DNA from: Cladopsammia gracilis
Taxonomy: Eukaryota; Cnidaria; Anthozoa; Scleractinia; Dendrophylliidae
Length of the DNA stretch: 64,000 nt
NCBI GenBank assembly: GCA_022457155.1
Contig: JAJGOT010000759.1
Location: forward strand, 1-64,000
Reading direction: 5' to 3'
Shown: positions 55,345-64,000 of the stretch, piece by piece
How positions within the stretch are numbered: position 1 is the stretch's first letter
Layout: each line of letters opens with the position of its first letter
Notes under the pieces: model-generated
Database searches by the model: none
Seen by the model: the letters and a program-made list of their open reading frames with translations, nothing else
Told to the model about the DNA's origin: nothing
Program-made: the position numbers and the translations under genes

Positions 55345-55990
55345 AAATAAATAAGTAAAATAAATAAATTAAATAAATAAATAAATAAATAAATAGGTAT
55401 ACACACACATTCACAGATAGCTAGCATTTACATGAGTAGTGCAAGAACCTATAATAATAATACATAGAAGATAAAGAAGTTATAATAATAGCTGGAGTCT
55501 GATTAATGATAATTGGTAATTTTTAACATTAACGTAGAGACCTCAACATAATCATCCTCATTACCAAGTACCGTAAGTAAAAATTGGTGAATTTTATTTT
55601 TGAAAGGTTTTTTCCTAAGCTTACGCAGGTTAGGCTTCAGGCAATTCCACAACTTAGCTCCGAAAATGGAAAACGAATTAAGATAAATACTCAGTCTTGA
55701 TTTATTAACATATAAATTCCCAGCATTAGAAAATCTAGTGTTATATGTATGAACGTCAGATGAACAGGTAAAAAGATCACAGATATTCTGAGGCGCAGAA
55801 TTAGTAGATACGTCATGCATAAGAGAACAAACTGTTTCAAAATAAAGCATATTGAGGGGTAAAACATTAGCAGAGACAAACAAAGGAATAGTATGAGATC
55901 TATTACCAGCAAAGAACATCAGCCGAAGAGCTCGTTTTTGTAAGATAAAGACCTTCCTCAGATAGATCTGTGAATCCTGTCGTATCCCCG
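55137..55990 (-). mobile_element. 5'-truncated CR1/L2-like LINE 3' end
   Basis: The minus-strand frame at 55503-56000 encodes the C-terminus of a non-LTR reverse transcriptase: YLRKVFILQKRALRLMFFAG, THNTR-equivalent HTYNTRFSNAGNLYV and SIFGAKLWNCLKPNLRKL with FKNKIHQFLL near the end. The 3' untranslated region contains long (AATA)n/(TAAA)n stretches (55305-55395), and the element ends in a GATGATGATG-type tail at about 55147-55160 next to a T-rich tract. It is a different family from the 9.4-kb fragment. No endonuclease or catalytic RT motifs remain. Confidence 0.8.
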
Positions 55991-56045
55991 TGTTTTCCAT
56001 CGGAAACCGGAAGTAAAGTGGTTTAAAGTCCTACCATGTGTAGGT

Positions 56046-56211
56046 GATCCATTGGAAACGAAAAGATTCCGATGGAAAAGTACATTTTCTATTCGCGAGA
56101 GACTTAGCAAAATTCCACTCATGTTGGATGAGAGGGTCGAAAGTCGTTCCGATGGAGTCCATCGGATCCATTGGAAACGATTAGATTCTGATGGAGAAGT
56201 ACATTTTCTAG
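56046..56211. repeat. 119-bp spaced direct repeat
   Basis: GATCCATTGGAAACGA then AGTACATTTTCTA occurs at 56046 and again at 56165 with small changes (AAAGATTCCGATGG against TTAGATTCTGATGG). Confidence 0.8.
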
Positions 56212-56239
56212 CCATGTTCTTCGCCGGGACAAAAATAAG

Positions 56240-56604
56240 TGACCGTAATAACAAGGTTACCGTATTTAACGAGATGACCGTAAGGCGGGGTTCCAGAGGT
56301 CAATGACATGACAATTTACAGGCGTTGTAAATAAATACAGTATTGTTTCTCAAGTACTGTACAGTATTTGTTTTGTTTGGTCAATAATTAATGCGTATTT
56401 GGTTCGAGTGGCCGTATTAACGGCGTAAAATTATAAATGATTATACAGGTTGGGATTTCAGAATGTGGCCGTTGGCCGTATTAACGGGGTGGCCGTATTA
56501 ACGGGGTGGCCGCATTAACGGGGTTTTATTAAGAAAATGTATGGGTGTTTGGCCAGGACAAAAAAAAGTGACCGTAATAAAGGCGGGGTATGGCGAGCCA
56601 ATTG
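56240..56604. mobile_element. pogo/Tigger-like remnants with 17-bp tandem
   Basis: GACCGTAATAACAAGG and GGCGGGGT motifs recur at both ends, as in the 12711-13154 MITE. Between them GGCCGTATTAACGGGGT is repeated three times in tandem (56474-56524, third copy with one change). No transposase. Confidence 0.55.
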
Positions 56605-56690
56605 TAGCAATATTCAATTCTAAATTCAAATTCAATTCAATGAAATTCAATTTCAATTCAATGAAATAGGGTTTTCCGATTTAGCGGAAG
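56605..56690. repeat. AATTCAATTTC-type repeat and empty insertion site
   Basis: A short run of ATTCAATTTCAATTCAATGA-type repeat ends at about 56666 and is followed by AGGGTTTTCCGATTTAGCGG. In reverse complement this equals CCGCTAAATCGGAAAACCCT, the uninterrupted form of the site split by the 62217-63683 insertion. Confidence 0.75.
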
Positions 56691-56744
56691 ATCCGCGGAA
56701 GTGGAATATGCCGATTTCAACTGAAATCAATTTCTGGACTTGAA

Positions 56745-57312
56745 AATCATTTCAAAAACTCATTAATAATTCATGAGCATATCAGCCAATCACACGACGC
56801 AAATCGATCACGTGTATGATACCTGGTAATCTACGGTCATTATGAAAAGCCTGGCGGCGGCTTTGATTTCAGTCACAGGGGAGTTCGGGGCTGAATGGGC
56901 AAACAATGCAATTATCGCTGAATTTTTAATGAGAATGATTTTAAAATGACCGTGATATTTATATAAAGATTACTGATATGGGTAGTAATTGTTCAGGATT
57001 CTTAGTGCAACAAATGGTGACTTTAATATTTTTGTGCAGTACTGTTTTACGAAATCTGGTCTTTTGGAATCTTCTGAACAAAATAAACAACCAACAGTTT
57101 AACAAGTGAGCGAATGACACCAGCGCCCTCGTGTAAATTGCCAGGTAAGCGACTGGTTCGCAGATGCAAGCTGCTTATTTCTACTCGTTCTCTACCTCTG
57201 AAAAAAAATTGTCAGCCATTTTATCTATCGTACCTGACAACTTTAGTATAGCATTTTTCAGAAGATGTTTTCCCTCAGAACTATAAAATCCCAAAACTTT
57301 CGACAGGAGCCG
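56745..57312 (-). repeat. 0.6-kb interspersed repeat, reverse copy
   Basis: Reverse complement of 48890-49515, with scattered substitutions and without the 23-bp local duplication. It lies about 120 bp outside the left inverted repeat of the 57434-61921 element. Confidence 0.8.
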
Positions 57313-57433
57313 ACCTGAAAGGCCGTTATATCAAATAATTTTATGTAACTTAATGATTTTAGTGTCAGAAAGTGAATGATTAAGTTGCATCTGATTGTTG
57401 TTTCTTTTAATGTGCATTTTGTTTGCATGCTTG

Positions 57434-60400
57434 ATAGACTGGGACGATTTTCGCAAAAGTAAACTTCTAGCGGCAAATTCGAGGAAAAGTTGGTAAACAG
57501 ACTTTTCTAAGTGAAAATTATGTGCTGAACACGAAAATCTTGTTTACCAAGCTTGATTCGGCCATTTAAGCATCCAAATCGGTCATTTTTATTGGCTTAC
57601 ACAATTCAATACATAAAAGCGAGGCTAAATGCCCTATCTCCTTACAAAACACTCTTACACGGTTTAAATCTAATGAAAATCAGCAGATGTTACATATAAA
57701 GTATGTTTTTAAAAAGCATTTTGCGTTTACATCCGCTTTGGGGCACTAGCTTTCCATTCAGCCCAGTTCAACCCGAGCTCTCTGGAAGGGGAAGTGTGGG
57801 ATGTGGAACATGGGCTTGTTTCCAGATCATTGCTTAGTAGTGCGCCATTTGAATATGGCATCGCACTGCATCGCTCGTCGGAGGAAGAGCTTCTGGTGAC
57901 CGGCATCTAGAAAACAACGTTGCGCGCGCTTCATTACAACTCTCCACCTCAGTTACACTGTAAATTCGGCAAATGAACTTTTCAACGGACGTCACTGTGG
58001 AATTGTCCAGATCGCCACTTCCTAGGTTTCTCAGCAGCATGTGGTGTTCTGTGAACGTCTTCCATGACGTTTTCTTGCTATGGCCAGCTAAGTAGGAGAC
58101 GGAATCACAGCCCGTTATTGGTGAAAGGAGAGAATGCTTTCCACCTCAGGTATTGCTTGCTTTATATTCTCTCGCATTGTATGGATTGGCAGATACTTTG
58201 GCCTCTTAGACGTTCCAGCTCTTATCCACAACTGCTTGCATCTCATTCTGCCCAGGTGCGAAACTAGAAGGAGAAATACGTCCGTGTCTTGACTTGCGAC
58301 GACAATGCACTCGGCATTTGAGTGTGCACAGTGGAGAATCATTCGAGTGTCGGCCTCTTCATGGAAACCTTTAAGAGCGCTGGTGTCGATGTTTGGGCGG
58401 GAACACTAAACTGTATCTTCTTCCTTGAATCCGCCGCCAACAATGATGCGTTTCGTCAAGAGCGAGAAAGTTAGACCAGTGCTTAGGCAAAGGAAAGGTG
58501 CCATCTTCAATTACTCTTCTAATTGGTGCATGACCTCTGGAACGCTTCTTTCTGGTTGCGCACTTGGTTGATGTTTCTCTGTATCTGTCAAATGTTACGT
58601 CTATTCGAGACGTAATTCTATTCCAGAGAAAAGAACAGCTTTCACAAATGTGTTGCACTCTGAAGGTTTTCCAAGAGCCATGACTAATGCCTGACCATCT
58701 ACTATCAATGTCGATCGTCCTGCGACTCGTGTGACCCGAGGACGTTCCAATCCTCTTGACAGTAGTTCTATCATTACTGACGTATTTCAAGTGCGCAGCT
58801 GGCTGTTTGTATCTGCGATAGCGAGGGGAACTGTAGTTAATTCATGGCTAAGGAGTTGCGGCAAATCTACTTTCCTGCCAGCATCATACGCTGTAATGAT
58901 GCGTTGAAGAATATTTCTGTCGGTTTTGATGGCAGCAGACCTCTCATTCTCTTTCTGTTCGGCTTCATAAAGAGAAGAAAATGTGAGCGCTTTATTTTTT
59001 GGGCAAAGGATCCCTGAGCTTCTTATGATTTCCATCTTCTTGCGGCGCCATAAGCCTTTCCTTCACAAAGGTCGCCAGCTCCTCCTGCCCAAGGCTGTTA
59101 GCTTGAAGTAGAGACTCTTCTACCTGCGTCATTGCCATGTCTTTGGTGACCATGTTCTGCAACCTTTCAGGTACCGTTGGCTTTTCGTTTACATTGAAAA
59201 TGTCTACTTGATGTAGTAACTCGAGCACTTTTCTCTCATCAGAATTATCTCGCAGTTTCCTTGACGGGTTAGACTCATTGCATGTTATCTTGTCGTCATC
59301 GTTGACATGGTACATCTTCCTTGTTAAGGCAGCAATATGCGCGCGAAGGTTATATGACAAAGTCCATCTAAACAAAGCCGATGACTTCCTTGTAATCCCA
59401 ACTATTCTTCCGCCACTCTTGACTTTGATCGGGATCAACTTGATTAAATCGTCGAGGTGAACCTTTCACGACCCAATTTCCTTTGCCAAACTCTGTTTGG
59501 TCCTCTTCTGGAAGCTGCATCATTTGCGCAAGGTACACAGGACCCCATCGCGCGTAATTGGTGTGATCGTACCTATGAAAGAATGGCAGCATCTTGCCAA
59601 CGGCATAAAGGTGTAAGCCCCAATTCCCCTCCCTTTGAGCTCTGATGAACAAGAATAGGATGCGGACCATATCCATGTACTGCAACCAGAAGTTGAAATT
59701 AGGATTCTTCCCCTTCACGGCGATGAATGATGAAAGTGGGTTGCGGTATCTATCAGATGCCAGCAGGTCAAGCAGGTTCACTCCCTCCTCATTGGACTGG
59801 ATAGAGTTCTGAAGACTTTGGATCAGTTCGTTGTCGTTCTCTTCAATGTAGACTAAAACTTGCGGCAAAAGCAGTTGCCACATTGCTTGAAGAGTGATCT
59901 TGTGAACTCGAGTAGCCTTGTTGTAGTCTTTGCCTGCGAGTGCGCGTTCTACGGTTCGTGGACCCAAGATACCGCTTTCTATCCAGATGGTTGGAAGTCC
60001 CGAGTCTTGGATGCGCTGGCCTAGTACCTTTAAAACATTCATGGATGTGTGAAGTCCTCCAAGTCGAGGAATGTACTCTGGTATGACCCATTTCAGTTCC
60101 ATGAGTAATGGGAAAAGAGCTTGATCAACCGTCAAAACAACGTGCTTCTGATTGAACGATTCAGCAACTTCTATGATTCGTTGTACGATTGTGTTTAAAG
60201 TGTCAACATCATGCGCTGGAGCCAATACAATTGGCATATACCCAACTGTACCTACTTCAGGGTTTATCTCAGAATGTGCTTCATTGAAGCTTGTCCAGCC
60301 AGACTTGGGATTTTCATTTTGTCGTTCGAGGAAAATCGCCATATCTGTTGCCATATCTGCCTTTAAAGCCGTTGGGCAATCTTTAATTGGTTGGTTAAAC

Positions 60401-61921
60401 CATTCCTCTTTAACTCCTTTGAACTGCGGTTCGGCTGTATCTTCTCTGATGTACGCAGGCAAGATAGCGTTCATCTCATCTGGGACTTTGACGGTCGCAC
60501 TCTTTGGCGGTGTTATGTTCTGGAATCTGGAGGATGCTAATTGATTCTGGACCTCTCTGCCAGGCTGCATACTGTGTTGCATGAAATGTGTCTTGCCCGT
60601 CGAGTGTTCCCTCGTTGATGTCTATGATGTCGGCAGTGAAATGAATAAAGCGTCCTTCGGCTAGATTTGAAGGGATCACTGTTCCATTTTCTGGGTTCAT
60701 TGTTGAAAGTGTATGCTTGGCGAGCGCATTATCGACTCGACGAACGTCCAAGTAGCTAATTACGTGACCAGCATTATGAAACAATTGTACCAGTTTCTTC
60801 GATCGTGCCGCCTGATGAAGACTGCAGCCAAGACCGATGTGTTTAGGTGTCTACCTCCAGCCTCCAGTCACATTGTACACCAGGTCCTGTGCGATGCTAA
60901 GCACCCTAGTTTCATCTAGATGCTCTTGTTTTCTCAAGCGAGCTTTTTTTCGTTTGTTAGGCAGGTTTACTTCGTCGTCTTCAGCGACATTATCCCCATC
61001 TAGGCCACTCTCCAGGCCAACGTCATCTTCGTCGTCATCTGCATCGTCATCATCATCATTATCACCATCGAATTAGCAGCCGGCAACTTTGCTTTGGCCG
61101 ACCGAGACAGTAACGCGGGAGATGTAACTTACACCTTTTGAATGAAACTAAGCTATTAATGAATGAAAGAGTCTTACTGTTAAGTAAAAAATTAGAACGT
61201 ATTGATTTTTCTACTTTAGAAGTCTTAAAATTGGCGGCTAATGTGTTTGTTTTTCGATCCGATCAATTTTGTTATTACAGCGCGATTCCACCACGCATCA
61301 GACCGTAAAGCATTTGAATGGGTTTTTGCTCTAGGCTTGGCCGAATACATTATCGTCCCCAGAGCCGCTTGGCCCTCTTAACCGCCGGAACCTGAGTACG
61401 AGAACAACGCAATTTTTAAAAAACTCTTTTTTCATCAAATCAGAAGGTACAAGTTAAAAAGGAACTTTAGAGTTAAATGTTAAAGCTCAAATTTTAAAGA
61501 AAGAAGTATTTTCTTAAGTCAAGTTACGGTAGCCATGGTAGACGCGTATAATGAAACAAATGAAACCTACAGACGACAATTTTCAATCTGCCGTGTCTAA
61601 ATTGAGCAGCCACTATAAAATTATATTTTAAAGACTGAGAAAATTATAGTAAACCGTATTGAAAAAGAAAATACTTTCGAAACTTGTTTTTGAAACAGCA
61701 AAACAGTTTGGCCTCGTTTAGCTTCGTTTCCATGCCCGGTATATGGTTCCGTATATTTAAAGCCAGATTTTGAGAATAATACTCAAAATCAAGCTTGGTA
61801 AACAAGATTTTCGTGTTCAGCGCATAATTTTCACTTAGAAAAGTCTGTTTACCAACTTTTCCTCGAGTTTGCCGCTAGAAGTTTTAAAAGCAGCCTTTTC
61901 TTAAAAGTTGTCCCAGTCTAT
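57434..61921. mobile_element. TIR-bounded element carrying an XPG/FEN-like gene (candidate novel transposon)
   Basis: Left inverted repeat 57434-57558 and right 61788-61921 match in reverse complement over about 125 bp: ATAGACTGGGAC at the tip, then ACTTCTAGCGGCAAA, GAGGAAAAGTTGGTAAACAG and GAACACGAAAATCTTGTTTA at the inner end. A small indel region lies after the tip. The tips are flanked by TA, but the adjacent base pairs too, so the duplication is ambiguous. The only coding material inside is the broken gene at 57720-61076. No DDE, hAT or tyrosine-recombinase signature was seen. Confidence 0.65.
57720..61076 (-). pseudogene. decayed large gene with PIN/XPG-like acidic motifs
   Basis: Reading the minus strand: an acidic start (DDDEDDVGLESGLDGDN), a basic NKRKKARLRKQE, SIAQDLVYNVTGG, an in-frame TAG at 60851-60853, then TPKHIGLGCSLHQAARSKKL. 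A 400-codon open stretch (59368-60582) includes KHVVLTVDQALFPLLMELKW and RYDHTNYARWGPVYLAQM. Further pieces in shifted frames: GGRIVGITRKSSALFRWTLS, NKALTFSSLYE, IVDGQALVMALGKPSECNTF, FDRYRETSTKCATRKK, HEEADTR (58344-58364), VASQDTDVFLLLVSHLG, TGCDSVSYLAGHSKKTSW and VEKFICRIYSV. The order VDG, HEEADTR, DTD, GCD matches the acidic metal-binding series of FEN1/XPG-type PIN-like nucleases. At least one nonsense codon and about five frameshifts. I recognise it as a repetitive uncharacterised family in cnidarians; function is inference. Confidence 0.75.
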
Positions 61922-62207
61922 GAATTTGTGTGTCCAACTCGAGCACATCACTAGCGATCTTCCTCTGGGTTTTCATTGTGTATCAAAAAAGCAAAGTTCA
62001 CGTAGTGACCAAACTCGTTTTCTCCAATGGCTAATAGTCGCATGTATAAATGATTTGAGAATGCAGTCTGACCAACTAATTACAGCTACGTCTCGTTACA
62101 GAACAAAAGCGCGAGTGACTGAGTTTAAAACAAAGTTATCATAATTGAGTCCAATTCACAGAGATTCAATTGGCGCGGAACATAGGTGCGAAATTCCGCG
62201 AAATTCC
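61922..62207. other. no gene seen
   Basis: Short open frames only. It ends with tandem GCGAAATTCC-type words next to the 9-bp insertion target. Confidence 0.4.
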
Positions 62208-62689
62208 GCTAAATCGTAACCTGAGTATCAGGCTTTCGGGGTTCGGGGAGGGGGGAAACGGGAAGAAAAAGAAAGAAAAAGAGAAGGATAAAGGGGAAGA
62301 AAGCCTGACACGAAAGCTTTCAGACGAGTCTTCCGCCCACTCGTTTCGCATGACGCGTCTCCGAAAACAGTAGCCAATCAAAATTACTTCCGATCATGCC
62401 ACTGTCATGTCATCTCAACGAACTGTCATTGAGCGCGCCTTGCAATGGCGAGAACTCTCACGAAAGTGTATAAATGGCTTCTGAGAAGAATTGTAAAATT
62501 TGCTTTGAAAGTTTGCGGTCGAAATCCGGGTCGTATGTTTGCACAGTTCCACTGTTCTGCGAATAATTTCAAACTTAAGATCTGACTACCTGAGAGATTC
62601 AGAGAGAGTGAAGAAGCTTACATTGTTTGTAAACGTCTACTAGAAAATGGCTACATGAGCACAGCAAGAGGTCAAACAAAACTGAAGAA

Positions 62690-62775
62690 AGCCGCCGATT
62701 GAACAGAGCTCCAGAATTGAAGAAAGCCGCCGAGTTGATGAAAATCGAGTTGAAGAAAGCCGCCGAGAATACAGC
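62690..62775 (+). repeat. GAAGAAAGCCGCCGA repeat, three copies
   Basis: CTGAAGAAAGCCGCCGA, TTGAAGAAAGCCGCCGAG and TTGAAGAAAGCCGCCGAG lie at about 30-40 bp spacing, each with short related sequence between (AATTGAAG, AATCGAGTTG). Confidence 0.8.
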
Positions 62776-62989
62776 ATAATTTCAAAACGGCCTCCTAATC
62801 GAAGCTTGCTCAAACTCCCATCGCTACTGAACAGACGCCCCGACTGACAAATTAGAAGTCAACACTAGCAGACAGCTTAAAAACACAAATGACCTCGAGA
62901 CTAAAGTCTGTATCATTTTGCGACGTTTAGAAAGCTTTTAATTCAGTCACCTCGAAATCTCCATATACCCGCTACAAATACAAGAAGCA

Positions 62990-63380
62990 TCATTTTGCGA
63001 GCTTAACTATAAAATGGCTAAAACACTCGCGAGGGAGTCGCGTAGGCTTGTCACTCTTTATTACATCATTTTCACAATTCAACTCTTCAAGCGAAGCTGC
63101 TTTGATACCGTTGTTATTTAGCCTTTCTGCTTGTTGCTTTCGAATAAGCTCGAGGAGATTAACAACCAACACTGCGCACGTCTTCTGTGTGGCACTTTTT
63201 CTGAACCAATACTGGGAAAGTAGCTTCGGAAGCAACTGATAAATAAAGCTTTTTCCGTAGCACATCTTTTCTTTCAACTACGAGGCTTTTGAGACACAAT
63301 TCTTGTTCACTTTTCAGTACAATCCCAAGAAAGAATTGGAGAGCTCCTTCTAGTGCTTCTTTAATTTCGTTTTTTTCCAT
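62990..63380 (-). pseudogene. RecQ-like helicase N-terminal fragment
   Basis: Frame 1 (from 63380) reads MEKNEIKEALEGALQFF, ..SEQELCLKSLVVERKDVL. Frame 2 continues YGKSFIYQLLPKLLSQYWFR, then CAVLVVNLLELIRKQQAERL and NNNGIKAASLEELN. In RecQ-family DNA helicases the motif order is Q-motif (QE-CLKSL), KDVL-x-LPTG-GKS-IYQ (Walker A), then VVSPL-LIKDQ (motif Ia). Here the LPTG part of Walker A is missing at the frame change (about 63272), so ATP binding would be lost. Only the first ~130 residues exist, inside the 9-bp-duplication element, so this is captured or remnant gene sequence. Confidence 0.6.
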
Positions 63381-63697
63381 AACACGTTCCGTAAAAGACA
63401 GCTCAAGCTAGTGAATGATTTCCCACGATCGAATACTTTGAAATTAATGATGGCTTCCACACGATATAAATCGCTAGTATTCATTGCCAGTGTTGTGACA
63501 TAAGAGCCTTTTGTATTTCATCCAATCAGCGCAACATCCAGAATTCGGATGTTTGACACAATCTCGTGAATGCTTTTGGGTCAGGCCTTCTTCCCCTTTC
63601 TCCCCTCCCCCCTCCCCCCCCCCCCATTTTTTTCCTTTCTCCCTTTAGCCCCTCTCCCAAAGGAAGGCCTGATACTCAGGTTAGCTAAATCGGAAAA

Positions 63698-64000
63698 CCC
63701 TAATTCAAATTCATCTATGAAATTCAAATTCAATTCAATTTCAATTCAATTTCAATTCAATTTCAATTCAATTTCAATTCAATTTCAATTCAATTTCAAT
63801 TCAATTTCAATTCAATTTCAATTCAATTTCAATTCAATGAAATTCAAATTCAATTCAATGAAATTCAAATTCAATTCAATGAAATTCAAATTCAATTCAA
63901 TGAAATTCAATTTCAATTCAATGAAATTCAATTTCAATCAATTTCAATTCAAATTCAATTCAATGAAATTCAAATTCAATTCAATGAAATTCAATGAAAT
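63698..64000. repeat. AATTCAATTTC minisatellite, runs off the window
   Basis: About ten near-perfect 11-bp units AATTCAATTTC (about 63726-63836), then ~21-bp units GAAATTCAAATTCAATTCAAT with variants to the window edge. A short run of the same repeat at 56608-56666 adjoins the same AGGGTTTTCCGATTTAGC boundary. Confidence 0.9.

Larger units (their letters stand above)
62217..63683. mobile_element. 1467-bp insertion with 9-bp target duplication (MULE-like)
   Basis: GCTAAATCG occurs directly outside both ends (62208-62216 and 63684-63692). The tips are inverted: TAACCTGAGTATCAGGC at the left and its complement at the right. The similarity extends about 120 bp through purine-rich sequence to GCCTGAC-C-AAAGC. 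The sequence near 56670-56690 shows the intact site without the insert. A 9-bp duplication is typical of Mutator-like elements. The interior holds a helicase-like fragment and short GAAGAAAGCCGCCGA repeats; no transposase seen. Confidence 0.75.

Overview
This window looks like nuclear DNA of a cnidarian, most likely an anthozoan such as a stony coral. It is AT-rich and gene-poor. Its only host-like coding exons are short, flanked by GT/AG splice sites and separated by kilobases. The rest is packed with DNA transposons, foldback MITEs, retroelement pieces (DIRS-type, RTE-like and CR1/L2-like) and minisatellites. No bacterial-style operons, rRNA genes or CRISPR arrays are visible. The taxonomic call rests on element and protein style and is an inference.

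Layout. 0.6-1.2 kb: a TTAA-flanked MITE full of GATCGC arrays. 5.7-8.5 kb: a 5'-truncated DIRS/Ngaro-like retroelement (RNase H remnant, intact tyrosine recombinase, direct repeats at its 3' end). 9.0-21.6 kb, minus strand: six phase-compatible exons of a multi-CUB-domain gene, each CUB split over two exons and arranged as diverged tandem duplicates; introns carry a CR1/L2-like fragment, a pogo-like MITE, foldbacks and a 24-copy 51-bp minisatellite. 22.8-23.8 kb, 45.8-46.5 kb and 54.4-55.1 kb: three arrays of one ~0.41-kb repeat. 25.6-28.8 kb: a near full-length RTE-like LINE with two disabling lesions. 29.9-30.7 kb: a tRNA-headed SINE-like repeat hit by a Harbinger-type MITE. 34.6-40.1 kb: a structurally complete Harbinger transposon inserted inside an older foldback element. 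41-46 kb: two large inverted-repeat elements. 46.7-47.4 kb: a gag-like ORF cut off where a zinc knuckle would start. 48.6-55 kb: foldbacks, palindromes and direct repeats. 55.1-56.0 kb: a second CR1/L2-like 3' end. 57.4-61.9 kb: a decayed element with ~125-bp terminal inverted repeats enclosing a broken gene of a family with XPG/FEN-like acidic motifs. 62.2-63.7 kb: an insertion with a clean 9-bp target duplication carrying a RecQ-like helicase fragment. 63.7 kb to the end: an AATTCAATTTC-type minisatellite.

The best-supported working unit is the Harbinger element, where a DDE transposase and a spliced Myb/SANT-like partner face each other between TTA-flanked inverted repeats. The most novel candidate is the 57.4-61.9 kb element: its gene is the only coding material between long inverted repeats, and it keeps a PIN/XPG-type motif series rather than any familiar transposase signature.
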